A DNA stretch of 64,000 nucleotides from Streptomyces olivaceus (GCF_000721235.1 NZ_JOFH01000004.1:124001-188000); one strand, 5' to 3'; shown: positions 53,661 to 62,362, counted from the first letter of the stretch. Notes: generated by a model from the sequence alone, not told the origin. Program-made: numbers and translations.

Positions 53661-54476
53661 TTACGGCTTGCGGGCCACCGCTCCGTACATCGCGATGTCC
53701 TCGTCGCGGATGCCCTTCTCGCCGGTGCCGTCCGGATGCCACTGGTGGACCTGGACGATGCCGGGCTCGACCAGGTCGAGTCCCTCGAAGAACTCGTGGG
53801 CCTCGTCGATGGTCCGCAGCCGCATCGGCATGTCGCGGGCCGCGTACTCGCGGGCGACCCGGCCCACCTCCTGCGGGGCGAACTCGGCGGTGCCGATGGT
53901 CATGGCCAGATAGCTCCCGGAAGGCAGCGGTTCCAGGAGGCGGCGGACGATGCCGACCGCGTCGTCCTCGTCGAGGACGAAGTGCACGATCGCGATCACG
54001 GTGAGCGCGACGGGCTCGCCCAGGTCCAGGGTGCTGCGGAACTCGGCGGACTCCAGGACGGCCTCGGGGCGCTGGAAGTCGGCCTCGATGTAGGTCGTCC
54101 GGCCCTCGGGCGTGCTGGACAGCAGGCCCTGGGAGAGGGTGAGGACGATCGGGTCGTTGTCGACGTAGACCACGCGGGAGGCGGGCGCCACCGACTGCGC
54201 GATCTCGTGCAGGTTCGGGGAGGTGGGGATGCCGGTGCCGATGTCGAGGAACTGGCGGATGCCGGCCTCCTCGGCCAGCCACCGCACCGCGCGGTTCATC
54301 CAGTCGCGGTTGGCGCGCATGTGGACGGGGAGCGCGGGCCACTCCGCGGCCATCGCGTCCCCCGCCTCACGGTCGGCGGGATAGTAGTCCTTCCCGCCGA
54401 GGATGTAGTCGTAGATCCGGGCCGAATGCGCGTGCTCGGTGTCGATCCGGTCGGCCGGCCATCCGCTGTCGGACAA
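53661..54476 (-). CDS. DUF574-type SAM-dependent methyltransferase
   Basis: A 271-residue protein of the actinobacterial Methyltransf_19 family: SGWPADRIDTEHAHSARIYD, YILGGKDYYPADREAGD, RQFLDIGTGIPTSPNLHEIA (SAM site) and VVYVDNDPIVLTLSQGLL. Substrates are unknown; the family is greatly expanded in Streptomyces. The start is TTG at 54476, 6 nt after GGAGAGGGG; no ATG or GTG in frame is better placed. Confidence 0.88.
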   Translation of the reverse strand: MSDSGWPADRIDTEHAHSARIYDYILGGKDYYPADREAGDAMAAEWPALPVHMRANRDWMNRAVRWLAEEAGIRQFLDIGTGIPTSPNLHEIAQSVAPASRVVYVDNDPIVLTLSQGLLSSTPEGRTTYIEADFQRPEAVLESAEFRSTLDLGEPVALTVIAIVHFVLDEDDAVGIVRRLLEPLPSGSYLAMTIGTAEFAPQEVGRVAREYAARDMPMRLRTIDEAHEFFEGLDLVEPGIVQVHQWHPDGTGEKGIRDEDIAMYGAVARKP

Positions 54477-54667
54477 CGTTCGCCCCTCTCCATTCGGGTC
54501 ATGCTTCGGGTCGTACGGTACGAGTGAATTCCACTGAACTCCACGCGCCGACCGGCTTGTCCGGCACCGGAGGCCGTCGTGAGCACGTCCGCGTGGCCAC
54601 CTCCGTGTGCCCACGCCCGCGAGGTCACCTCCGCCAGATCACCGCCGCCAGGTCACCGTCCGCGAGG

Positions 54668-55543
54668 TCACATCTCCTTGCGCAGCGCGCCGAGGACGCC
54701 CTCGGTGCCTCTTGCCGGCACGGCCTGGGCTCCCAGCCGGTCCAGGGCCTCGCGGTAGACCACCACGTCGTCGCGCTTGTCCAGGTAGACGGCGCCCACG
54801 AGACCGCCGAGGTAGACGATGTCGGGCAGTTCCGGGGCCCGGAAGCGGAAGAGGTCGTACGCTCCCGCCCGCATGGCGGGGTGCGGACCGGACTCGAACG
54901 GCATGATCTGGAGCGTCACATGGGGCAGCCGGCCCACCTCGATCAGATGGTCCACCTGCTCCCGCATCACCCGGGAACCGCCCACGGGCCAGCGCAGAAC
55001 CGTTTCGTCCATGACCACCCACAGCCGGGGCGGGTTGGGCCGGGTGAGCAGTTCCTGGCGCCGCATGCGCAGCGCCACCCGCCGCTCGGTGGCCGTCGAG
55101 GAGGCGTGCGGATTGCCCGCGCTCAGCAACGCCCGCGCGTAGGCCGGGGTCTGCAGCAGGCCGTGCACGAACTGGGGCTCGTAGCCGCGGATGTGCAGGG
55201 CCGCCTGCTCCAGGCTCAGGTAGGCCGCGAACCAGTCCGGCATGACGTCCCGGTAGGTGTGCCACCACCCCCGCTTGTTCGCCTCGCGCGCCGACTTCAG
55301 GAAGGTGTCGATCTCCTGCTGGTCGCGGACGCCGTAGATCTGGAGCAGCTTCTCCACGTCCGGCAGGCGCAGCCGCGCCACCTTCGCGGCCTCCATGCGG
55401 CGGATCGTGGAGTGGCTCACCCCGATCGCCTCACCGGCCTGTTCGAAGGTCAGACCGGCCCGGGTGCGCAGATCCTCCAACTGCCTGCCGAGGATCATGC
55501 GCAGCACGGAGGGGGCACCGCCCCAGTCGGTCTCGGCGGTCAC
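54668..55543 (-). CDS. XRE-family regulator with DUF5753 domain (WhiJ-like)
   Basis: A 291-residue protein: HTH_31 helix-turn-helix (RTRAGLTFEQAGEAIGVSHS, TIRRMEAAKV) and a C-terminal DUF5753 domain (IRGYEPQFVHGLLQTPAYAR, RPNPPRLWVVMDETVLRWPV). Streptomyces WhiJ and its many paralogues have this make-up and affect development, usually next to small partner genes. GTG start at 55543. The divergent gene at 55832 encodes an unrelated small protein that could be its partner. Confidence 0.9.
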   Translation of the reverse strand: MTAETDWGGAPSVLRMILGRQLEDLRTRAGLTFEQAGEAIGVSHSTIRRMEAAKVARLRLPDVEKLLQIYGVRDQQEIDTFLKSAREANKRGWWHTYRDVMPDWFAAYLSLEQAALHIRGYEPQFVHGLLQTPAYARALLSAGNPHASSTATERRVALRMRRQELLTRPNPPRLWVVMDETVLRWPVGGSRVMREQVDHLIEVGRLPHVTLQIMPFESGPHPAMRAGAYDLFRFRAPELPDIVYLGGLVGAVYLDKRDDVVVYREALDRLGAQAVPARGTEGVLGALRKEM

Positions 55544-55831
55544 ACCGTCTTCCTTTCGCCCGTCTTCCGCGCCCGGCTCCGGATGCGCAGTCTGTCACGC
55601 GGACGCGTCCGCCCGAGGAGCATGCCGTCACTCAGCTGCAATTTTCAACTTGGCGGTTGCGCAGTGTTGTTGACGGATGACACAGTGGCTGCACCGCCCC
55701 CTGTTTCCTCCTTTCGCCAACCGAACACCAGACCCGTCCTGCCGAGGACGCATCCCCCACCCCCGGGACGGTCCGGCATGACAACGTTCTCCTGGTGCTC
55801 CGCCGGTTGTACGCGTCGAAGGACACCCCCC

Positions 55832-56302
55832 ATGGACCTGCAGCACACCCGTGATCCACGCCCGTCCGCGGCCACCGCGCGTGAGGGCGCGTGCACGTCC
55901 CGCAGCGCCCGGTCGCCCTTGCACGGCACTGCCGGTCCGGCCGCGCTCCGCCTCCCCGCCGGGCTGCGCTCCGGTCTCGGCCACGATGCGGTGGGGACCT
56001 GCCCGGAGCACGGTGAACGCATCCTGGCCGCCCTCCCCCGCGCCGGGTGCGTCTTCGCCGACGAGGGCCGTTGGTGGTGGATCGTCCCCTCCGGGTCCGA
56101 CGTCGGAGTGGCCTGGCCGCACAGCACCCGCTACGTCTTCGGCGACCCTTCGTGGACACGCCCGACGGCAGCGGGCCGTGCAACCGGCCCGCGCCTGGTG
56201 CACGGCCCGGACGGCGACTCCCCCTACACGGCGCCCATACCGCTGTTCTTCCTCGTCTGCCGGCTCACCGGCGTGCCACCGCGCTGGTCCCTGACGCCCT
56301 GA
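55832..56302 (+). CDS. Hypothetical protein
   Basis: A 156-residue protein I cannot place in a named family. It has CPEHGERILAALPRAGCVFA, DEGRWWWIVPSGSDVGVAWP and a Thr/Pro-rich middle, ending SPYTAPIPLFFLVCRLTGVP. The aromatic GRWWWIVPSGSDVGVAWP part looks like a small beta fold. It is divergent from the XRE-DUF5753 gene, so it may be a regulated partner. ATG at 55832; ribosome binding site weak (GAAGGA 12 nt upstream). Confidence 0.6.
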   Translation: MDLQHTRDPRPSAATAREGACTSRSARSPLHGTAGPAALRLPAGLRSGLGHDAVGTCPEHGERILAALPRAGCVFADEGRWWWIVPSGSDVGVAWPHSTRYVFGDPSWTRPTAAGRATGPRLVHGPDGDSPYTAPIPLFFLVCRLTGVPPRWSLTP

Positions 56303-56445
56303 CCCTCCCCGATGCCCTGAGGCCGCGCCGACCGCGCAACTGCGGCTTCCCGTAAGCCTCGTCCGGGGAGCGTCCGGGCTTCACCCGGCTCCACCGGGTG
56401 CCGCCGACGCCGTCCCGGCGGTCGACGCGGTCGCGCACACCGGTA

Positions 56446-56548
56446 CCGCGCGCAACTGTCCCGCGCACACCGCGCCGCGCGCACAGGTTGTTCCCGCGCG
56501 CGACTCTCCCGCGCGCAGCTTCCCCGCGCACATTCGGTCCCGCGCGCA
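56446..56548 (+). repeat. Array of seven CCCGCGCGCA-like repeats
   Basis: Copies of (C)CCGCGCGCA or CCCGCGCACA begin at 56446, 56460, 56475, 56493, 56508, 56523 and 56539, so the period is 14-18 bp, mostly 15. They lie in the 532-bp gap before the GH64 gene. The spacing varies by one base, so a conserved reading frame through the array is unlikely. Possible protein-binding array or expanded simple repeat. Confidence 0.6.
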
Positions 56549-56834
56549 TCCGCGCCGGCCGTCGGGCAGGAACGGCAGGTCCTTCCGCCTCCACTTCCAC
56601 GGATCGTCGTGGACATCGGTGGTACAGACCATCCAGCATCATGAGTGGTGGCGCACATGTCAACAACGGGATACGTAACGTCCCGCGTTCGGCGGGCACT
56701 TGCCCAATCGAGGGCTTTGTCCGCTTCACCTCTCGAACCTGGAGGGCCTTCTTCCGATTGATCTCGTTCAACTAGTTGACATGCGCAGGGAAGGGCTACA
56801 ACCCTGCAAGTCCCCCCACACCAAGGAGGACCGT
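56549..56834 (+). promoter_or_regulatory. Long leader region of the first GH64 gene
   Basis: No gene seen. TTGACA at 56776-56781 ends the palindrome TCAACTAGTTGA (56768-56779); TACAAC at 56797-56802 is a -10 candidate with a short 15-bp spacer. AAGGAGGA at 56823-56830 is the ribosome binding site for the GTG at 56835. A second TTGACA faces the other way at 56663-56658, in GCGCACATGTCAAC, giving an inverted duplicate of the -35 region. Confidence 0.45.
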
Positions 56835-58028
56835 GTGCTTTCCCCACGCAAGCTGACGGCGTCCCTGGCCGTCGCGGCGTCCATCGGCGCCATCGCCGTC
56901 GTCGGCGGCCCGGCCGAGCACGCTTCCGCCGTGCCGGACACCATCCCGCTCACCCTGAAGAACGACTCGGGCAACGCCGAGCAGGTCTACGTCTACGTGA
57001 TCGGCACCGAACTCGCTTCCGGCACGCAGGGTTACGCGGACGAGAGCGGAGCCTTCCACGCCTGGCCGGCCGGCGGCGCTCCGCCGGTCCCCGCCCCCGA
57101 CGCCTCGTTCGAGGGGCCTGCAAACGGCGGGTCAAAGACCGTTCAGCTTCCGAAGTTCTCCGGCCGGGTCTACTTCTCGTACGGCAAGAAGCTGGACTTC
57201 CGGCTCGCCGACGGCGGCCTCGTGCAGCCCGCCGTCCAGAACGCCGACGACCCCAACCACGACACGCTGTTCAACTGGACCGAGTACACGCTCAACGACT
57301 CCGGTCTGTGGATCAACTCCACCCAGGTGGACATGTTCTCGGCGCCGTACTCCGTCGGTCTGACGGCGGGCGACGGCTCCACGAAGCAGACGGGTTCGCT
57401 GAAGCCCGGCGGGTACAAGGCGGTCGCCGACGGCCTCACCCAGCAGGGCGGAGGCTGGGAGGGACTGGTCCAGACCCAGGGCGACGGCTCCCCGCTGCGC
57501 GTCCTGGCCCCCGGGCACGGCATCGGCTCCGGCGACATACCCACCGACGTGCTGGACGACTACATCAACCGCGTCTGGGACAAGTACGGCACCGACACGC
57601 TGACGGTGACGCCGTTCAAGGACCAGCCGGACACGAAGTTCTTCGGCAAGGTCAACGGCGACAAGATGGACTTCACCGACGGCAGCGGCGCGGTGGTGAC
57701 CTCCTTCGAGAAGCCCGACTCCGACTCGGTCTTCGGGTGCTACAACAAGCTCGACGCCCCCAACGACCAGGTGCGCGGCCCCATTTCGCGGACCCTGTGC
57801 GCCGCGTACAACCGCTCCACGCTGCTCACCAACTCCGAGCAGCCGGACGCCGACAACTCCGGGTTCTACCAGGACGACGTCACCAACCACTACGCCCGCC
57901 TCATCCACGGCCAGATGCAGGACGGCCAGGCGTACGCCTTCGCCTTCGACGACGTCGGCAACCACGAGTCGCTGGTGCACGACGGCGACCCCAAGGACGC
58001 GGCGATCACGCTCGAGTCCTTCGGCTGA
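56835..58028 (+). CDS. Secreted GH64 beta-1,3-glucanase
   Basis: A 397-residue exported enzyme. Signal peptide LTASLAVAASIGAIAVVGG with an Ala-rich end, then a thaumatin-like GH64 domain. The catalytic acids of the family are Glu and Asp 16 residues apart; here Glu150 (LFNWTEYTL) and Asp166 (NSTQVDMFS) fit exactly. The C-terminal YAFAFDDVGNHESLVHDG is typical. The enzyme releases laminaripentaose from beta-1,3-glucan, for example fungal walls. GTG start after AAGGAGGA. It is a paralogue of the gene at 60054. Confidence 0.9.
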   Translation: MLSPRKLTASLAVAASIGAIAVVGGPAEHASAVPDTIPLTLKNDSGNAEQVYVYVIGTELASGTQGYADESGAFHAWPAGGAPPVPAPDASFEGPANGGSKTVQLPKFSGRVYFSYGKKLDFRLADGGLVQPAVQNADDPNHDTLFNWTEYTLNDSGLWINSTQVDMFSAPYSVGLTAGDGSTKQTGSLKPGGYKAVADGLTQQGGGWEGLVQTQGDGSPLRVLAPGHGIGSGDIPTDVLDDYINRVWDKYGTDTLTVTPFKDQPDTKFFGKVNGDKMDFTDGSGAVVTSFEKPDSDSVFGCYNKLDAPNDQVRGPISRTLCAAYNRSTLLTNSEQPDADNSGFYQDDVTNHYARLIHGQMQDGQAYAFAFDDVGNHESLVHDGDPKDAAITLESFG

Positions 58029-58080
58029 CCCGGCCGGCCCCACCCGCGCCCGGACAGCACGACCTTCCCCCCACCTCCTC

Positions 58081-58117
58081 GGCCCGCTCCCCTTCGTGGG
58101 AGCGGGCCCACGAAGGG
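58081..58117 (+). promoter_or_regulatory. Two overlapping, mutually exclusive hairpins before the GH16 gene
   Basis: Hairpin 1: GGCCCGCTCCC (58081-58091) pairs with GGGAGCGGGCC (58098-58108), loop of 6. Hairpin 2: CCCTTCGTGGG (58090-58100) pairs with CCCACGAAGGG (58107-58117), loop of 6. Both are perfect 11-bp stems sharing 58090-58108, so only one can form. Hairpin 2 takes up the first bases of the GGGAGAG ribosome binding site (58115-58121) of the GH16 gene. Hairpin 1 could also terminate GH64 transcription. Confidence 0.7.
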
Positions 58118-58123
58118 AGAGAC

Positions 58124-58981
58124 ATGGCCTCCTCAAGACTGCTGCGCAGTTGCCTGCTCGCCACCCTGTCGGCCACCCTCGTCGCGGCCGCCGCGGTGAC
58201 CCCCGCGCAGGCGGAGCAGAAGCCGGAGTCCGCCCAGGCGGTGACGTTCTCCGACACGTTCGACGGACCCGCCGGATCGGGCGTCGACTCCGGCAAGTGG
58301 CAGCTCGAAACCGGCGACAACGTCAACAACCACGAGCGGCAGTACTACACGCCCGGCACCGACAACGCGAAGCTCGACGGCCAGGGCAACCTGGTGATCG
58401 AGGCCCGCCGCGAGAACCCGGGCAACTACCAGTGCTGGTACGGCACCTGTGAGTACACCTCGGCGCGGTTGAACACCTCGGGCAAGTTCACCGCGACCTA
58501 CGGTCACGTCGAGGCCCGGATGAAGATCCCGCGCGGGCAGGGCATCTGGCCCGCGTTCTGGATGCTGGGCCAGGACATCGGCGACGTCGGCTGGCCCAAC
58601 TCGGGCGAGATCGACATCATGGAGAACGTCGGCTTCGAACCGTCGACCGTCCACGGCACCATCCACGGTCCCGGCTACTCCGGCGAGGGCGGCATCGGCG
58701 CGGGCTACACGCTGCCGAACGGCGAGGCGTTCGCGGACGCCTTCCACACCTTCGCGGTGGACTGGGCACCGGACAAGATCACCTGGTCGGTCGACGGCAA
58801 CGTCTTCCAGACCCGCACGCCCGCCGACCTGAACGGCAACGCGTGGGTCTTCGACAAGCCGTTCTTCCTCATCCTGAACCTCGCGGTCGGCGGCTACTGG
58901 CCCGGCGACCCCGACGGCTCGACCACCTTCCCGCAGCAACTGGTCGTCGACGAGGTGACGGTCACCACCAGCGACGGCTGA
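58124..58981 (+). CDS. Secreted GH16 endo-beta-1,3-glucanase (laminarinase)
   Basis: A 285-residue exported GH16 enzyme: signal peptide with SCLLATLSATLVAAAAVTPA and AQA cleavage site, then FSDTFDG, YGHVEARMKIPRGQGIWPAF and the catalytic motif GEIDIMEN (Glu162 nucleophile, Asp164, Glu167 acid/base) with the Met bulge of laminarinases. Ends FLILNLAVGGYWPGDPDGST. No carbohydrate-binding module. It cuts beta-1,3-glucans internally and would work with the two GH64 exo-type enzymes that flank it. Confidence 0.93.
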   Translation: MASSRLLRSCLLATLSATLVAAAAVTPAQAEQKPESAQAVTFSDTFDGPAGSGVDSGKWQLETGDNVNNHERQYYTPGTDNAKLDGQGNLVIEARRENPGNYQCWYGTCEYTSARLNTSGKFTATYGHVEARMKIPRGQGIWPAFWMLGQDIGDVGWPNSGEIDIMENVGFEPSTVHGTIHGPGYSGEGGIGAGYTLPNGEAFADAFHTFAVDWAPDKITWSVDGNVFQTRTPADLNGNAWVFDKPFFLILNLAVGGYWPGDPDGSTTFPQQLVVDEVTVTTSDG

Positions 58982-59006
58982 CCCCTGCACAACCGCCACC
59001 CCGCGC

Positions 59007-59056
59007 GGACGCCGGGGCTGGGAGAGGGCACGCGCCCGCTCGCAGCCCCGGCGTCC
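59007..59056. terminator. Bidirectional terminator
   Basis: GGACGCCGGGGCTG (59007-59020) pairs perfectly over 14 bp with CAGCCCCGGCGTCC (59043-59056), between the GH16 gene and the convergent small membrane-protein gene. Confidence 0.8.
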
Positions 59057-59061
59057 CGCGT

Positions 59062-59208
59062 TCAGGAGGAGGTCGTCCTGGCGGCGTCGGCCTTCGGAGC
59101 GTCCTCCTCCGGGGCCGCGGGTGGCGGAAAGATCAGGTCCTCGAGCGCGTCGGCGGCGAACAGGAAGGCCATCATCACGACGGGTAGGAGCAGCGCGAGC
59201 AGAATCAC
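59062..59208 (-). CDS. Small single-helix membrane protein
   Basis: A 48-residue protein: GTG start at 59208 after GGGAGG, then a hydrophobic helix LLALLLPVVMMAFLFAADAL and an acidic/Pro tail (DLIFPPPAAPEEDAPKAD). N-terminus out or in cannot be told. Codon use is like neighbouring genes. Function unknown; similar tiny proteins are common in Streptomyces. Confidence 0.6.
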   Translation of the reverse strand: MILLALLLPVVMMAFLFAADALEDLIFPPPAAPEEDAPKADAARTTSS

Positions 59209-59404
59209 AGGACCTCCCGGCAGGTCGGTCTGTGGGCTTCGTGGCCCGGCTTCCAGGATGACCCCGAATGGCTCAGTGCGCACGGCGGGCGCCACCCCGC
59301 CCCGCGGGCTCGCCCGTCCGATGCCCGGCGCACGCCCGCGCCCGGCCGCGCCCCGGGCCCTTCCACGGTGGCGTTCGAGGGCCCCGGCGGTGTGCAATGG
59401 CCGC

Positions 59405-59887
59405 GTGAACAACCCCGCTCCCGGCGCAGAGCGCCCCGAACGTGCCCGTCCCGCCTCCCACAGCCTGACCGGCGTCGGTCTCGCCGTCCTCGATCCCGCC
59501 GGCCGGGTCCTGCTCGGCCTCGGTCGTGACGGGCGCTGGGAACTTCCGGGCGGCAAGGTCGACCCGGGCGAGGACTTCGAGACGGCGGCCTGCCGGGAGC
59601 TGGCGGAGGAGACCGGGCTGACGGCGGCCGTCGCGGACGTACGGGTACTCGCCGTACTGGTCGACGGCATGGCCGGTCTGACCCGGGTGACGGCCGCCGC
59701 CGTCACCGGGCGGGCGTCGGGTGCGCCCCGGGTCACCGAGCCGGACAAGATCGTGCGCTGGCAGTGGTTCGCCCGCGAGGCGGTACCGGCCGCGCTCTTC
59801 CCGCCGTCCGCCTCGGTCCTGGACTGCCTGTGGCCGGGGGCACCGCGGCGCGGTGCCGACGGGGTGCGGCACTACGACGTGACCTGA
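59405..59887 (+). CDS. NUDIX hydrolase
   Basis: A 160-residue protein with a full Nudix box, GGKVDPGEDFETAACRELAEETGL, preceded by LGRDGRWELPGG. Nudix enzymes hydrolyse nucleoside diphosphate derivatives; MutT-like or ADP-sugar substrates are possible. GTG start at 59405. It stands alone between the glucanase genes. Confidence 0.88.
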   Translation: MNNPAPGAERPERARPASHSLTGVGLAVLDPAGRVLLGLGRDGRWELPGGKVDPGEDFETAACRELAEETGLTAAVADVRVLAVLVDGMAGLTRVTAAAVTGRASGAPRVTEPDKIVRWQWFAREAVPAALFPPSASVLDCLWPGAPRRGADGVRHYDVT

Positions 59888-59965
59888 GCGTCGGGGCAGC
59901 ACACCGGGGCGCCCGCCCGCCGGGACGCAGCCCGCGGGGGACGTTGTCCGCCACGGCACGCTCCA

Positions 59966-60008
59966 TTGACATGGACGCGCCCCGGCGCGACTCTGAGAGC
60001 GCTCTCAG
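59966..60008 (+). promoter_or_regulatory. Promoter and LacI-type operator of the second GH64 gene
   Basis: TTGACA at 59966-59971 and GACTCT at 59989-59994 (17-bp spacer). CTGAGAGCGCTCTCAG (59993-60008) is a perfect 16-bp palindrome covering the likely transcription start. It closely resembles LacI/GalR operators of Streptomyces sugar repressors such as the CebR box TGGGAGCGCTCCCA, so a beta-glucan oligosaccharide probably induces this gene. Confidence 0.75.
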
Positions 60009-60053
60009 GATCGGTACGGACCAATTCCCCCACACCCCGCACGGAGGTGGAGA

Positions 60054-61250
60054 GTGCTCACGAGACTCAGACGCCGTCTGCTCGCCGTGGCCACGGCCGC
60101 AGGCCTGGCCGGTGCCCTGCTCACGTTCGGCGGCGCACCGGCCGCGGACGCCGCGGTGCCTGCCACCATTCCTCTGAAGATCACGAACAACGCCGGCCGC
60201 GGCGACGCGGTGTACGTCTACAACCTCGGCACTTCGCTGACCACCGGTCAGCAGGGCTGGGCCGACGCGAACGGCACGTTCCACGCATGGCCCGCGGGCG
60301 GCAATCCCCCCACCCCGGCACCGGACGCGTCCATCCCCGGACCGGCCGCCGGACAGACCAAGACCATCCGGATCCCCAAGCTCTCGGGACGCATCTACTT
60401 CTCCTACGGGCAGAAGATCGACTTCCGGCTGACCACGGGCGGCCTCGTGCAGCCCGCGGTCCAGAACCCGAGCGACCCCAACCGCAACATCCTGTTCAAC
60501 TGGTCCGAGTACACGCTCAACAACGACGGACTGTGGCTGAACAGCACGCAGGTCGACATGTTCTCCGCGCCCTACACGGTGGGCGTCCAGCGCGCCGACG
60601 GCAGCGTGACCAGTGCCGGGCAGCTCAAGGCCGGCGGCTACAACGGGGTGTTCAACGCGCTGCGGGCGCAGTCCGGCTGGGGCGGGCTGATCCAGACCCG
60701 GCCCGACGGCACCGTCCTGCGGGCACTGGCCCCGCTGTACGGAGTGGAGACGGGGGCGCTGCCCGCGTCGGTCATGGACGACTACATCAACCGCGTGTGG
60801 CAGAAGTACGCGACGACCACGCTCACCGTCACGCCCTTCGGGGACCAGCCGAACACCAAGTACTTCGGCCGTGTCTCGGGCAACGTCATGAACTTCACCA
60901 ACAGCTCAGGCGCGGTCGTCACGAGCTTCCAGAAGCCCGACGCCTCCAGCGTCTTCGGCTGCCACCGGCTCCTCGACGCCCCCAACGACCAGGTGCGCGG
61001 GCCGATCTCCCGCACTCTGTGCGCGGGCTTCAACCGCTCGACGCTGCTGAGCAACCCGAACCAGCCCGATTCCTCGGCGGCCGGCTTCTACAAGGAGTCG
61101 GTGACCAACCACTACGCCCGGATCATCCACGACCGGATGGCCGACGGGAAGGCGTACGCATTCGCCTTCGACGACGTCGGCAACCACGAGTCCCTGGTGC
61201 ACGACGGCAACCCGGCGGAGGCCCGGCTCACCCTCGCCCCGCTCGACTGA
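60054..61250 (+). CDS. Secreted GH64 beta-1,3-glucanase, second copy
   Basis: A 398-residue paralogue of the gene at 56835: signal peptide RRRLLAVATAAGLAGALLTF and a GH64 domain with Glu152 (LFNWSEYTL) and Asp168 (NSTQVDMFS), again 16 apart. Long identical stretches such as APNDQVRGPISRTLCA and AFAFDDVGNHESLVHDG show a fairly recent duplication. GTG start after GGAGG. Its promoter carries a LacI-type operator that the first copy lacks, so the copies are likely induced differently. Confidence 0.9.
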   Translation: MLTRLRRRLLAVATAAGLAGALLTFGGAPAADAAVPATIPLKITNNAGRGDAVYVYNLGTSLTTGQQGWADANGTFHAWPAGGNPPTPAPDASIPGPAAGQTKTIRIPKLSGRIYFSYGQKIDFRLTTGGLVQPAVQNPSDPNRNILFNWSEYTLNNDGLWLNSTQVDMFSAPYTVGVQRADGSVTSAGQLKAGGYNGVFNALRAQSGWGGLIQTRPDGTVLRALAPLYGVETGALPASVMDDYINRVWQKYATTTLTVTPFGDQPNTKYFGRVSGNVMNFTNSSGAVVTSFQKPDASSVFGCHRLLDAPNDQVRGPISRTLCAGFNRSTLLSNPNQPDSSAAGFYKESVTNHYARIIHDRMADGKAYAFAFDDVGNHESLVHDGNPAEARLTLAPLD

Positions 61251-61266
61251 CCGCCCGGTACGACGC

Positions 61267-61311
61267 GAGCCCGCCCCCTCCCCCGCCGGCGCGGCCGGAG
61301 GGTGCGGGCTC
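61267..61311. terminator. Hairpin between the convergent GH64 and GNAT genes
   Basis: GAGCCCGC (61267-61274) pairs with GCGGGCTC (61304-61311); the inner CCCTCC and GGAGGG extend the stem. Likely terminator for both converging genes. Confidence 0.6.
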
Positions 61312-61331
61312 TGCCCCCTCCGGCCCGGGGT

Positions 61332-62207
61332 TCATGTCGTGGGCGGGCCGGCCGGTGAGAACTGGTAGAGGAAGAAGTCGGTCACGGGCCGGTAGCCGAT
61401 GCGCCGGTAGAGCCCGTTGCTGGTGGGATTGGCCAGGTCGGCGAAGAGCACGAGGTCCGTTGCTCCCCGGGCCAGCGCGGCCCGGCTCGCCGCGACCGTC
61501 GCGGCGCCCCCGTATCCGCGACCGCGCAGGTGGGCGGGGGTGTAGACGGGGGCCAGCCGGGCCTGGCCGGCCACCACCGGGCTCAGTCCCGCCATGGAGA
61601 CCGGCGCGCCGTCCGGGGTCTCCCAGAACGTGACCCGCTCGCCCGCGATGCGCTCGTCGGCCCACCCGGCGGCGCCGGACGGGATCGTATGCGTGGCGAG
61701 CGCGAACTCGTCGTGCCAGGCGATGAGTTGGGCGCGGTCCCGATCGCCGGCGACCCTGGCCCGCCCTTCCGGCACCGGCGTCGGCGGGGTGAGCGTGTCC
61801 AGGCGGTAGAGGCGATGCCGTTCGGCGAGGTCCGGGGCGGCACCGGTGTGCCGCTGCCATGCCTCGGCGAAGGCGGTGGCGGTGGCGTGGTCCGCGTTCA
61901 CGCCCGGCAGCAGGTGGCCGAGGGCGGACAGGCGGGCGGCGAGGGCGTCGGCGTCGTCGGAGGAGAGCCGAGTCACGCTCAAGTGGCGCGGCGGGGTGCG
62001 GAAGAAGGAGGCGACGACCTCGCCTGCCCGCTCCAGCCACCCGAAGACGGGGGTTCCGTCGCCGAACGCGTTCATCCCCCGGGTGCGGAGTGTCTCGGTC
62101 ACCGTCAACTGCAGGGTGTGCGGGCCGGGTCGCGAGCGGAGGAACCCTTCGGTGCGGGCCAGGAAGTCGTCGAGGTCATGGGTGACGTGCCAGTCGTCCG
62201 GATGCAT
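61332..62207 (-). CDS. GNAT-family N-acetyltransferase
   Basis: A 291-residue protein. The C-terminal half is a GNAT domain with LAPVYTPAHLRGRGYGGAATV (acetyl-CoA-binding R-G-x-G-x-G/A loop) and LFADLANPTSNGLYRRIGYR, the common end of the fold. The N-terminal half looks like a degenerate second GNAT-like domain (FGWLERAGEVVASFFRTPPR). Substrate unknown. ATG at 62207. Confidence 0.85.
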   Translation of the reverse strand: MHPDDWHVTHDLDDFLARTEGFLRSRPGPHTLQLTVTETLRTRGMNAFGDGTPVFGWLERAGEVVASFFRTPPRHLSVTRLSSDDADALAARLSALGHLLPGVNADHATATAFAEAWQRHTGAAPDLAERHRLYRLDTLTPPTPVPEGRARVAGDRDRAQLIAWHDEFALATHTIPSGAAGWADERIAGERVTFWETPDGAPVSMAGLSPVVAGQARLAPVYTPAHLRGRGYGGAATVAASRAALARGATDLVLFADLANPTSNGLYRRIGYRPVTDFFLYQFSPAGPPTT

Positions 62208-62362
62208 GCTTCATGATGCCGAGCACGTCCGCCCCGCGCCCCCGCTTTTCCGGGCGGCCGGTCCCGTCCGTCTGCCATCCGCACCCGCCGGGGGGGGAGG
62301 TGGGCGGGGGCGGTGAACCGGGGTTCGTGGAGGACGTGCCGGCCCGTGCGGGCGGTTGCCGG

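Noticed and set aside
56446..56548. CRISPR array
   Set aside because: Repeats are only about 10 bp with 4-8-bp gaps and no cas genes; far too small for repeat-spacer units.
56224..56847. Minus-strand frames with CAR/CARDS/CARES peptide repeats
   Set aside because: Repeat periods of 14-18 bp are not multiples of three throughout, there is no ribosome binding site, and the protein is low-complexity Arg/Cys/Ala only.
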